NCBI GenBank assembly: GCA_046295175.1
Contig: JBKBNY010000009.1
Location: 217,476-281,475 of the forward strand
Direction: 5' to 3'
Length of the DNA stretch: 64,000 bases
Source: JALOLV01 sp046295175
GTDB lineage: Bacteria; Bacteroidota; Bacteroidia; Cytophagales; Spirosomataceae
In this document: piece after piece, positions 17,707 to 26,121 of the stretch
How positions within the stretch are numbered: the stretch's first letter is position 1
How the letters are laid out: every line of letters starts with the position of its first letter
The notes under the pieces: model-generated
What the model saw: the letters and a program-made list of their open reading frames with translations, nothing else
Database searches by the model: none
What the model was told of the DNA's origin: nothing
Made by a program: the position numbers and the translations under genes

Positions 17707-19524
17707 ATGAAAAAGCTATTTGAAATTATTGATTCTAATGCAATGGCCGCTACTGGCTGGACGCTCATTCACTCAGTTTGGCAAAGTGTTGCTATCTTAT
17801 TGTTTATTAGTGCTTTGAGCTACTTTTTAAAACCCAAAGCTAATGTCAAATATTGGCTAAATGTATCAGGGTTATCTTTGCAGTTGTTTGCTTCGGTCTT
17901 TACATTTTTATGGATTTTTGAACCTTCCGAAACTCAAAGTTTATCTCGCAATGTGTTGCTTAATTATTTGACCCTAAATCAAGTCAGTTTTGAACCAAAA
18001 AATTTAAGTATTGTTCAGCAAGCTAAATTATTGATTACAACGAACCTTGAACTAATTGTAAACATTTGGCTTTTTGGGGTTGCTGTGTTGTTGATTAGAT
18101 TTTTGATGAGTTATTGGTACGTAAATACCTTGAAAATCGACGGAATTAGTAAAATCAATGCTAAAACCGATGAAATTTTTAAGGATTTGGTCTCGAAAAT
18201 GAATTTTCAGAAGACGGTTCAAATTTTTGAATCTTCACGAGTAACTATTCCGATGGTAATCGGGCATCTAAAACCTATCATTTTGTTGCCTGTGGGCTTA
18301 GCTACTGGACTAACTACCCGACAATTAGAGGCTGTTTTGGCACACGAGTTAGCACACATTAAGCGGCACGATTTTTTGGTGAATCTCCTTCAATCAATTG
18401 TTGAGATTCTGTTTTTCTTCAATCCTGCAGTTTGGTTTATCTCGAATCAAATCCGTAAAGAAAGAGAGAATTGTTGTGATGATGTGGCGGTCTCGGTTAC
18501 TGGTGATAAATTGTTATTGGTGAAAGCCTTAGCTCAGATTGAAACTTACAGAAACGAACCCTCGTTGGCTATGGCTTTTGGGCGAAGAAAATATACTTTG
18601 CTTGAGCGTGTTCAACGGATTTTAGGTGTAAATCGTACAAAATCAATCAGTTATGAGACAATTCTTGGTGTTGTTGCATTTACGGTTGTATTTGGAATTT
18701 ATATGACATATCAAAAGGTAAGTGCCCAAACAACCTCAAAAAGTTCCAAAAATGAAACTATCAAATCAATCATGTTGACTGATTCGACAAAGAAAAGGAC
18801 AGCTACTTTTCAGATTGGTAAAAATGTAAGAGTTACGGATGATGGTGAGGTTTTGGTAGAAAGTTATAAAATTAAGGTCTCGCCCGAAGACAGTGCAAAA
18901 TTGGCTTATCATCATTCCGAATTAGAAAAATTGCAGGCTCAAATGGAGCCATTCCAAGATAAAATGCAAGCTCTCGGACAAGAAATGCAAGATTACGGAC
19001 AAAAGATTCAGGCGATTCACCTTCCGATTCATCAAAAGTCTTCAGAGATGGGAGAATTAGGAAATCAAATAGGTAAATTATCAAGGCAAAAAGTTCGTTT
19101 GGAGTTCGACCTCGAAGATGCAAGCGATGATAAAACCCGCAAAGAACTCAAAGCTAAATTGAAAGAAACCGACGATAAGTTACGTGAGATTGAAAATAAG
19201 ATGGAGACCTACCACAAAGAAATTGAAAAGATTCATGTTCAGAATGAAAGACTCTATGAATTGCCGATGGATAGTTTGAGTAAATTAATGCAGCAATACG
19301 AAGAACCTCTCGAAAAAATTGCTAAACAGATGGAGTTTCATGGTGAAGCAATTGAGAAATTGATTCCAGAATCGGCGAAAAATTATAACTATGGTGGATG
19401 GGTTTCACCTCCTGTGCCGCCATCGCATATTTCGAGACCAAAACAACCGAAAGCTGCCCCAAAAGCAGCACCAGTTTCGCCACAGTCACCGCCTTCACCA
19501 CCAAAACCCGTAAAACGAAATTAA
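17707..19524 (+). CDS. BlaR1/M56-family membrane metalloprotease with coiled-coil tail
   Basis: Protein of 605 residues. Residues 1-330 contain four or five membrane helices and the M56 zinc motif HELAHIKRHD (His213, Glu214, His217), with ENCCDDVAV supplying further conserved residues. Instead of a penicillin-binding sensor domain, the part after the last helix (~residue 345 on) has a basic linker, a long charged coiled coil (~395-545, rich in Gln, Glu and Lys heptads) and a Pro/Ala-rich end (~560-605). It probably senses an envelope signal and inactivates the adjacent BlaI repressor. Beta-lactam sensing is not supported. It overlaps the convergent hydrolase gene by 4 bp. Confidence 0.85.
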   Translation: MKKLFEIIDSNAMAATGWTLIHSVWQSVAILLFISALSYFLKPKANVKYWLNVSGLSLQLFASVFTFLWIFEPSETQSLSRNVLLNYLTLNQVSFEPKNLSIVQQAKLLITTNLELIVNIWLFGVAVLLIRFLMSYWYVNTLKIDGISKINAKTDEIFKDLVSKMNFQKTVQIFESSRVTIPMVIGHLKPIILLPVGLATGLTTRQLEAVLAHELAHIKRHDFLVNLLQSIVEILFFFNPAVWFISNQIRKERENCCDDVAVSVTGDKLLLVKALAQIETYRNEPSLAMAFGRRKYTLLERVQRILGVNRTKSISYETILGVVAFTVVFGIYMTYQKVSAQTTSKSSKNETIKSIMLTDSTKKRTATFQIGKNVRVTDDGEVLVESYKIKVSPEDSAKLAYHHSELEKLQAQMEPFQDKMQALGQEMQDYGQKIQAIHLPIHQKSSEMGELGNQIGKLSRQKVRLEFDLEDASDDKTRKELKAKLKETDDKLREIENKMETYHKEIEKIHVQNERLYELPMDSLSKLMQQYEEPLEKIAKQMEFHGEAIEKLIPESAKNYNYGGWVSPPVPPSHISRPKQPKAAPKAAPVSPQSPPSPPKPVKRN

Positions 19525-20372
19525 ATATATTCGGTTTTTTGACCGAGCCGAAGAATTTGGTAATTGATACCATATTCTTCGGCTTTTTTTCTGAAATTTT
19601 CTGGACTTTCGGTATTAAACTCAAATAAATCATAGTGGTGCGGAATCGTCAGTTTTGCTCCTATTTCTTTGGCTAACCTTGCAGCTTCTTCATAATTCAA
19701 GTTACCAGCTACACGTCTTTCGGGTTTATTACCATTGATTGGCAAAAAAGCGACATCTATCTTAAACGGTTTCAAAATATTCGTCATGTCTTCATACCAA
19801 AGTGTATCTCCCGAATGATAAACACTGTATTTTCCAAATTTCACAATATAGCCCATGAACTTGTGGTTTCCTTCAATATCTTTTTCGATTTGATTATGGG
19901 CTGCGGGTACTCCAAAAATCTCGAATGGAAAGATTTGATAACCTTTATTGTTATACGTTGAATAATTTAATCCAATCGGGTAATCAATATGACATTTTAA
20001 TCTATCACAGACGAATGCCCGATTGGCTTCTGGAATAATAAATTGGATGTTAGGATTCTTTTCGAAAATGGGTAAAAGTGTTTCTGCGTCGAGGTGGTCG
20101 GTATGATTGTGACTTGATGTTGCAACATCTACCATATCGAGCATTTCGGGTTTTACGACTAATTCACTGATTCGGTTATGTGGTTTATCAGTTTGGGCAT
20201 ATTTTATGGTAAGAGAATCTGAAAGGTAGGGGTCAAAAAGCAAATGTTTTCCTTGGAATTGAATCAAAAATCCACTTTGACCGAGCCACCAAATCCTGAA
20301 TCCATCTTTTTTGGGGATGCTTGATTTAATGTCACTGACCAATATCTCGTCATTCTGAAATGCTTTTATCAT
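19521..20372 (-). CDS. Metallo-beta-lactamase-fold hydrolase (UlaG-like)
   Basis: Cytoplasmic hydrolase of 283 residues. The metal-binding HxHxDH motif is SHNHTDHLD (His88, His90, Asp92, His93). Further ligands are YHSGDTLWY and the final histidines in IPHHYDLFEF. The start WWLGQSGFLIQFQGK is typical of the UlaG/NAPE-PLD-like branch, whose members open lactones or hydrolyse phosphodiesters. Substrate unknown. It lies 59 bp downstream of the MetE-like gene on the same strand and is probably in the same operon, under the twin HutC-type operators. Its stop overlaps that of blaR1 by 4 bp. Confidence 0.8.
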   Translation of the reverse strand: MIKAFQNDEILVSDIKSSIPKKDGFRIWWLGQSGFLIQFQGKHLLFDPYLSDSLTIKYAQTDKPHNRISELVVKPEMLDMVDVATSSHNHTDHLDAETLLPIFEKNPNIQFIIPEANRAFVCDRLKCHIDYPIGLNYSTYNNKGYQIFPFEIFGVPAAHNQIEKDIEGNHKFMGYIVKFGKYSVYHSGDTLWYEDMTNILKPFKIDVAFLPINGNKPERRVAGNLNYEEAARLAKEIGAKLTIPHHYDLFEFNTESPENFRKKAEEYGINYQILRLGQKTEYI

Positions 20373-20431
20373 TTTTTACAAATTTAACTTGAATTGTTGG
20401 TTAAGGTCAGACTATCGTCCGACCAAAGTTC

Positions 20432-21457
20432 CTATCCTCTTATCTCTTTTGCCCCAAGACACATATTTTTTAGTTTTTGTCGAGAGGCCCATCGAGCGGT
20501 TTGGCTTAATCCACAGTCGGGTGCAACTGCCAATTTTTCTGCAGGAACGTATTTTAAACACTTTTTGATTCTCTCGACTACATCATTGACACTCTCAACG
20601 TAATAATTTTTCACATCGATGATACCAACAGCTACATCCATTTTTTGAGCAAATTCAGATAAAAGTTCAATCTCATCAAATTCACGATTCGCCATTTCGA
20701 TATGAATTTCTGCTACATTCATATCAAGAAAATCGGGTAGCATAGGGTACAATTTTCGATAACCGACGGGTCTTCCTTTAAAATTGCCAAAACATAAATG
20801 CGTAGAAACCCTCGCTTTATCGGTTACCGATTGTACGGTTCTATTGAAAATATCAACAAATCTTTTTGTATCTTCTTTGTAAGCATAGCACGACATCGAC
20901 GGCTCATCTACCGTAATTTCGGTACAGCCAGCCTCTACCAAACTTTCTAACTCTTTTCGTACAATCGGCAATAAATCTTCGGTAATGTCGAATCGGTCTT
21001 TGTAAATTCTTCCATCAGGAATCATCCTACCACTTAGTGTGTATGGCCCAGGAACCGATGCTTTTAGCGTAAAATTGTTTGGAGCTAATCTTTGAAGTCG
21101 AGTAAATTCCTTAACTGCACCGAGTCCTTTTGGGGCAGTTAGCGGTTCAATTATCGAATGTTTACCTCTTTGGTCGTGTGCAGGCGGCCCCCATTTACGA
21201 GTTTCTTCATGATTAGGTCTTAGACCATTGATATAACCGTAAAACGACAAATTGAAATCTAAACGAGTTTGTTCACCATCGGTAATTACATCTAATCCGG
21301 CCGAAGTTTGGTCGTGTATTGCGGCAATAACCGCATCTTCTATCATCTCTTCTATATCCGCTGCACCAAATTTTTCGAGATTAAGTGTTGCAAATTCGAG
21401 CCATCCCGGAAATGGATAACTGCCCACGACGGTCGTTCGGATAGGAATAGGTTGCAT
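20432..21457 (-). CDS. MetE C-terminal-like methyltransferase
   Basis: Protein of 341 residues that corresponds only to the catalytic barrel of cobalamin-independent methionine synthase. The zinc ligands are recognisable: His and Cys in STHLCFGN, Glu in EIHIEMANRE and Cys in APDCGLSQTARW. The N-terminus PIRTTVVGSYPFP is the usual start of such short homologues. It lacks the N-terminal half of full MetE (~750 residues), so folate-dependent methionine synthesis is not certain; short forms use other methyl donors or have other roles. The gene is preceded by two HutC-type operators and followed by a hydrolase gene. Co-control with a sugar operon is unexpected for a methionine gene. Confidence 0.8.
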   Translation of the reverse strand: MQPIPIRTTVVGSYPFPGWLEFATLNLEKFGAADIEEMIEDAVIAAIHDQTSAGLDVITDGEQTRLDFNLSFYGYINGLRPNHEETRKWGPPAHDQRGKHSIIEPLTAPKGLGAVKEFTRLQRLAPNNFTLKASVPGPYTLSGRMIPDGRIYKDRFDITEDLLPIVRKELESLVEAGCTEITVDEPSMSCYAYKEDTKRFVDIFNRTVQSVTDKARVSTHLCFGNFKGRPVGYRKLYPMLPDFLDMNVAEIHIEMANREFDEIELLSEFAQKMDVAVGIIDVKNYYVESVNDVVERIKKCLKYVPAEKLAVAPDCGLSQTARWASRQKLKNMCLGAKEIRG

Positions 21458-21490
21458 AAATATTGAAGGTTAGCTGTATTTTAAACTGAA

Positions 21491-21533
21491 ACTTGTCTAT
21501 ACAAGTGTAAAAATATTACTTGTATAGACAAGT
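21491..21533. promoter_or_regulatory. Two GntR/HutC-type operators upstream of the MetE-like gene
   Basis: Copies lie at 21491-21506 (ACTTGTCTATACAAGT) and 21518-21533 (its exact reverse complement), 27 bp centre to centre. The nearer one is 33 bp upstream of the start codon. Both are the same 16-mer as at 14759-14774. Confidence 0.8.
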
Positions 21534-21589
21534 AGCAAGAAGTTTGAAGAATTTTTGTTAATCAAAGGTGATTTCTTTAAGTGATGAAG

Positions 21590-22372
21590 TTATTTAATCC
21601 AATCAAATTCGTATCTGTTTCCGCGATATTGTTTTAACTCCATGCTTGCACTTCCGACACTGAAATCTACTTCAATTCTGATGGGGACACGGTTTTTGTC
21701 ATCTGAAACCCAAACTCTGATGGCGTTTTCGCCTTCAAACATCTTGTTTGGTGGGAGAATTGGGTTGAGTTTCAAAACTTTAATTTTTCCAAATTTGGTT
21801 TTTACCTCGCCTTTTCCGTTGTATTTGACTTTCATGTTGTAGATTTCATCATCAAAGAAAAGATTTGCCGAGATTGTTTCGCCCAATCTAATTTTTGAGA
21901 AATCGAGAATTCTTAAAAAATAATATCCCGAAACCACATCTTGGATATTATCTGGTACTTTGAAGTCTTTATGGTCTTTATCTTGGGTGCGAGTTGCGGT
22001 ATTATTGATATGATTGAAGAATACAGTTTGCTCTTTTTTGTAGTTATTTTCTTTGACATTCATCAAGAAGCGTTGCGATACAAAAGCCGAAGTATCGAGG
22101 TAAGAGCGATAATTATTTCGGATATTGAATAAATCAGTTAGGCCAGTCGTACGACCCAAAATATTTACCCTAAAGCATGGACGATTATTGACACTAAATA
22201 TCTGTGGACTTACATCTACGAGAGCTTCACCAACTGGGAAAAAACCAAATTTTATTCTGTACTCATAGTATTCTCCTGCCTTAAAGCTTGTATTTGGAAT
22301 ACTTCTATAAGGGTCACTTAGAAATGAAAAACCGATGATTGAAGCAAAAATTATGTAGAGAATACTTCGCAT
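21590..22372 (-). CDS. DUF3108-type exported protein
   Basis: Protein of 260 residues with an N-terminal hydrophobic export signal (about residues 1-22). The body has the DUF3108 pattern: FKAGEYYEYRIKFGFFPVGEA near the start, paired strands through the middle, and RVWVSDDKNRVPIRIEVD near the end. The family resembles LolA/LolB-like half-barrels of the periplasm; its function is not established. It is the last gene of a four-gene minus-strand operon, 19 bp after the peptidase-like gene. Confidence 0.8.
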   Translation of the reverse strand: MRSILYIIFASIIGFSFLSDPYRSIPNTSFKAGEYYEYRIKFGFFPVGEALVDVSPQIFSVNNRPCFRVNILGRTTGLTDLFNIRNNYRSYLDTSAFVSQRFLMNVKENNYKKEQTVFFNHINNTATRTQDKDHKDFKVPDNIQDVVSGYYFLRILDFSKIRLGETISANLFFDDEIYNMKVKYNGKGEVKTKFGKIKVLKLNPILPPNKMFEGENAIRVWVSDDKNRVPIRIEVDFSVGSASMELKQYRGNRYEFDWIK

Positions 22373-22391
22373 TAAGGTAATTTTAAAACCA

Positions 22392-23456
22392 TCACAAAGA
22401 TGAATATTTTGATTTTAGAAACGATAAATACGCTTTAAAATTACTATTAAATTTGTTTTTAAATTCATCTTCAAACTGATTTTGTTTGCTTTGGTAGGTC
22501 ATGTAACCAATGAAGTAGGCATTATTTGGCAGATTTTTGTCATTCACGCTCCATTTTTTACGAGAAATCATCTTCTTCTCAAATGAGCCATTGAGTAGCG
22601 TATCGGCCGAATTCATAATCTCGCTAATGAGTTCATATTTCAGTCTTTCCTTTGTAACTATCGGTTGATTTTTATCAAATGACTGGTAAAGACTATCCAA
22701 TTTTTTCACTCCCAATATCAAATGCTTGCTATAAGCATCGTTGTATTTTTTTGAGAATTGGTAACGCTCCAATTCTTTAGAATTTTTGCCGTATTTGTAT
22801 TCTAAAAACCGAATAGCACCGTAATCTCCGATAAAATCGGCGAGGTTTTCATTAAACTCTAAACTGTTTTTTACGAATAATGTGCCGTGTGTTGTTTCAT
22901 GAATGATTAATGCGGCCAATCGACCGGGTGAACGATTTAGCATCGAACTCAGAATCGGGTCTTTTAGATAACCCAATGTACTCCATGCCGAAACTTCATT
23001 TTGCTGAGTGTCGTATCCTTCGGCTTTGAGCTGACTGAGTTCGGCATCGGCAATATCCTTTTCAAAGTGACCTTTATAGCTAAATTCACCTACAATCGGG
23101 AAATCCCACTTTTTGGCTTTTAGCTCAAATTTCTCGGATGCCGTATTGACCCAAAGGATTGGTTTGCCTTTTTGGTCGTAGAATGTTGTATAATTTTTAG
23201 ACGGATTTAACCCGAGCGAATCAACCGCAAATTGTTTGATTTCTTGAATGAGACGAATCTGTTTTTTAAGAGAATCGGGGTAGTTCTTATCTGCTAAAAC
23301 TTCATCGATTGGTACTGTATTCCAAATTATTTTAAATTGACCTTTAGCCTGTCGGTATCCGTAAACTGCTGATTGCCAGTTGAATAAAATGAATATTAAA
23401 AATCCCAGCAGCAGGGTTAAAGAACAATATTTTATGATTTTTTTTATTTGATTCAT
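22392..23456 (-). CDS. Putative aminopeptidase (PF10023 type)
   Basis: Protein of 354 residues anchored by one N-terminal membrane helix (~residues 11-30). The conserved block VSAWSTLGYLKDPILSSML is followed by the zinc motif HETTHGTLFV and FNENLADFIGDYGA, which together define the putative aminopeptidase family PF10023. Peptidase activity is predicted from the HExxH motif only. It lies 5 bp downstream of the small barrel gene and 19 bp upstream of the DUF3108 gene. Confidence 0.8.
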   Translation of the reverse strand: MNQIKKIIKYCSLTLLLGFLIFILFNWQSAVYGYRQAKGQFKIIWNTVPIDEVLADKNYPDSLKKQIRLIQEIKQFAVDSLGLNPSKNYTTFYDQKGKPILWVNTASEKFELKAKKWDFPIVGEFSYKGHFEKDIADAELSQLKAEGYDTQQNEVSAWSTLGYLKDPILSSMLNRSPGRLAALIIHETTHGTLFVKNSLEFNENLADFIGDYGAIRFLEYKYGKNSKELERYQFSKKYNDAYSKHLILGVKKLDSLYQSFDKNQPIVTKERLKYELISEIMNSADTLLNGSFEKKMISRKKWSVNDKNLPNNAYFIGYMTYQSKQNQFEDEFKNKFNSNFKAYLSFLKSKYSSL

Positions 23457-23461
23457 GATAA

Positions 23462-24046
23462 TCAGAACGAATATGCAACTCCTCCAATTAAATTAGTCTC
23501 TGAATCCGTAAAATAAACTTGTTGTGATGCTTTTACACCAATACTCCAAACGGTATTTATTCTGTATTCATATCCTAAACTAATTGTATATCCCAATTCA
23601 TTTCGTTTTTCAAATACATTTCTTGAGATAAAATACTGTGAAACATTATCAGAAATTCTGACTAAATTGAGTGCTCCTGTATATGCTCGATGTCCGCTTC
23701 TCCCCGAAAGTCCCAAACCGATTTGAGCTAAATGATGAGGTCTATTTACTACGTTAAAGTAGGTATTCAGATTGATTTTTACGGCTGAGTTGCTACTTAC
23801 TTCATACAAATCTGTGATATTGGTAATATCAAATCGCTTTCCTTTAATGGCGTTTGAAGTGCTTAATTCGGCACCAACCGAGAAAAATTTGGCTAATTGC
23901 CTTTGATATTCTGTAGAAAGGTTAAACCCTTTAAGGTCACCACTCCCGAAGAATGTTCTTCCGCCATAAATTCTTACAGAATTATTTTTTTGGGCAGATA
24001 CAGTAAGAGATGCAAAAGTTGTAATGAATAGGAGTAATTTTTTCAT
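23462..24046 (-). CDS. Small outer membrane beta-barrel protein
   Basis: Exported protein of 194 residues with a signal peptide (1-19, TVSAQ). Alternating amphipathic strands such as SVRIYGGRTFFGSG and ELGYTISLGYEYRI end in GGVAYSF, an aromatic C-terminus typical of outer membrane barrels of about eight strands. No enzymatic motif is seen and the specific function is unknown. It begins 1 bp after the M1 peptidase gene and ends 5 bp before the putative aminopeptidase gene, so cotranslation is likely. Confidence 0.7.
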   Translation of the reverse strand: MKKLLLFITTFASLTVSAQKNNSVRIYGGRTFFGSGDLKGFNLSTEYQRQLAKFFSVGAELSTSNAIKGKRFDITNITDLYEVSSNSAVKINLNTYFNVVNRPHHLAQIGLGLSGRSGHRAYTGALNLVRISDNVSQYFISRNVFEKRNELGYTISLGYEYRINTVWSIGVKASQQVYFTDSETNLIGGVAYSF

Positions 24047-24047
24047 G

Positions 24048-26006
24048 TTAGTTAATGTAGAATTGTTTTGTGAATGATTTATCGTTTATCTCTAAACGAA
24101 TAAAGTATTTGGCAGATTGTAATTCGGTCAATGAAAAAATCTCAGTTTGTTGCCCTTCATTTTGTCTTTCCGAAATCGATTTGATTTTTCTGCCGTTTAA
24201 ATCAAACAACCCGATTTGTACATCTGACTGTTTTTCAAGATAATAGTTGACAATCAATTGGTTATCAGCAGGATTTGGTGATAATGTTAATCCAAAATTG
24301 TGTGGGTCTTCGTTGGCAGTTGTTACCGAAATATTTACTAATTGACCAGTCGAAGCATCTTTCAAAATCTTATTTTCAGGGTCAATTGCTACACTCACGA
24401 TGTTACCATCAATGGGTACTTCAAATTGTTGTGATGATTGATTATTAAATAAAGTTACCTTTTTTTCGCCTGTTGAGGTTGTAATTTTAAAATCAACGGG
24501 CATTGTGAAGTATTCTGGATTTGTGGTTTTTTCTTGCTTTAGGTTGATTATCAGGTTTTTACCGTTTTGTCCGTAAGTGAAACTATACTTTGGGTAGCCT
24601 TCGCCATAAATCCATTCTTTGAAAAAGTAATCTAATTTTTGTCCCGAAACTTCTTCAGCGATTTTCTGAAAATCTTCGGTTGTAGCTACATCGTATGCGT
24701 GTTTTGAGGTTAGATAAGTTTGTAGAACTTTAAAGAAAGTATCATCACCCAAAATACCTCTAAGCATGTGCAAGACCACGCCGCCTTTGTTGTAGGTACG
24801 ATTTGTATTGAAAATCTGTGAAACATTTGAAATATCCTGCACAAATAATGTTCCAGTTGCTCTTTTTGCCCCGTTCATTATAGAGTTAATATTGGCATTG
24901 TATGAGGTTTTCCCTCCAATAGCCTCCAGATAAACGGCTTCTGAGAATGTTGCAAAACCCTCATTGAGCCATATATTTTCCCAGTTTTTGGTGGTTATTT
25001 TATCTCCAAACCATTGGTGTGCCAACTCGTGGGCAATTAGAGTAGCTCCAAACGAACCCATCGAAGAGCAAGTTTGATGCTCCATTCCACCACCAAAACC
25101 GCACTGTGCATGACCATATTTCTCTTTGATGAATGGATATTGACCATATTTTTTGCTAAACAAATCGAGGCAAACAAGGGTCACATCTAATTGTTTTTTT
25201 GTGGCGTCAGTTAAGTTTTCAGGATACAAATAATTGGCTATCAGCATTGAATCTTTTGCTGTGTATTTGTAGTATTGTTTGTATTCGGCATAATTTGAGA
25301 TTGCTACCGAGATTAGATACTGTGCAATCGGATAACGACTTTTCCACTTAAAAGTCTTTGTATTATCTTGATTTGTAATAGTTTGAGTTAAAATTCCATT
25401 CGAGACACCCGTCAATCCACTCGGTAAGGTTATCCAAACATCAGACGAATCAGCTTTATCGGCTGGGGTATCTTTACAAGGAAACCAAGCTGGACTACCG
25501 TAAGGCTCACTCAAACTCCAAATGGCAGGTTCTCTATTTGTTCCATGAGTGCCAAATGTAAAGTTACCGTAAGCACCGGGTTGTGGTTTTCCTTGATAAT
25601 AAACTACCACTTCGGCAAGTTCATTCAGAGCATATTGTTTATCTAATTTGACATTGAGTTTGTTGTTTGATGCTGTAAAACTTACCTTTTTACCTTTCAT
25701 TTTCACGGAGTCAGTCTTCATATTTGTTTCTAAATCGAGCGAAACTTCCTCCAAACTTTGTTTTGCTCTGAATGAAACAGTCGTCTCTCCAATCAAATAC
25801 TGTGGCGAATTTGTAATTTTTAGGTTTAATTTGTAGTAAGAAACATCAATACGGTCATCACCCGGATACGCAATTCTGCTATTCTCGTATCGTTGACTCT
25901 TCAAAAACGATTGGATTTTTGCAGTAGAACAATGTTGTGAGGCTTCATCCTGGGCATAAATTGCCAGAGAAACGAAACAAAATAGTGTGTAAAAGGTTTT
26001 TTTCAC
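24048..26006 (-). CDS. Secreted M1-family aminopeptidase with T9SS sorting domain
   Basis: Protein of 652 residues; signal peptide about 1-19 (IYAQ). The M1 catalytic core shows the exopeptidase motif as GGMEH (306-310, where many members have GxMEN), the zinc motif HELAHQWFG (326-330) and the third ligand in WLNEGFATF (Glu349). Residues ~570-652 form a type IX secretion C-terminal sorting domain (LSPNPADNQLIV, LFDLNGRKI, KYFIRLEIN, FTKQFYIN). It should be carried across the outer membrane by the T9SS and either released or anchored, and trim peptides outside the cell. It leads the four-gene operon and has a good promoter. Confidence 0.92.
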   Translation of the reverse strand: MKKTFYTLFCFVSLAIYAQDEASQHCSTAKIQSFLKSQRYENSRIAYPGDDRIDVSYYKLNLKITNSPQYLIGETTVSFRAKQSLEEVSLDLETNMKTDSVKMKGKKVSFTASNNKLNVKLDKQYALNELAEVVVYYQGKPQPGAYGNFTFGTHGTNREPAIWSLSEPYGSPAWFPCKDTPADKADSSDVWITLPSGLTGVSNGILTQTITNQDNTKTFKWKSRYPIAQYLISVAISNYAEYKQYYKYTAKDSMLIANYLYPENLTDATKKQLDVTLVCLDLFSKKYGQYPFIKEKYGHAQCGFGGGMEHQTCSSMGSFGATLIAHELAHQWFGDKITTKNWENIWLNEGFATFSEAVYLEAIGGKTSYNANINSIMNGAKRATGTLFVQDISNVSQIFNTNRTYNKGGVVLHMLRGILGDDTFFKVLQTYLTSKHAYDVATTEDFQKIAEEVSGQKLDYFFKEWIYGEGYPKYSFTYGQNGKNLIINLKQEKTTNPEYFTMPVDFKITTSTGEKKVTLFNNQSSQQFEVPIDGNIVSVAIDPENKILKDASTGQLVNISVTTANEDPHNFGLTLSPNPADNQLIVNYYLEKQSDVQIGLFDLNGRKIKSISERQNEGQQTEIFSLTELQSAKYFIRLEINDKSFTKQFYIN

Positions 26007-26045
26007 GGATGGGTAGAGTTTTAATTTCTGTATTTTACGTTAATG

Positions 26046-26077
26046 CAAAAGTAAACCGATTAGTTGGCTGAATGCAA
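26046..26077 (-). promoter_or_regulatory. Promoter of the M1 peptidase operon
   Basis: On the minus strand TACTTTTG (26046-26053) matches TAnnTTTG. A TTG (26075-26077) lies 21 bp upstream as the -33 element. The start codon is about 40 bp downstream. Confidence 0.65.
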
Positions 26078-26121
26078 CCATTTTTTTTTGCTAAACGTCT
26101 TATTTTCAAAATGTCAACATA

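Noticed and set aside
17707..19524. Beta-lactam resistance sensor
   Set aside because: The M56 protease part is present but there is no penicillin-binding domain and no beta-lactamase gene nearby.
24048..26006. Mutated exopeptidase motif in the M1 peptidase (GGMEH instead of GxMEN)
   Set aside because: As I recall this variant is common in Bacteroidota M1 peptidases and all zinc ligands are intact, so it is not unusual.
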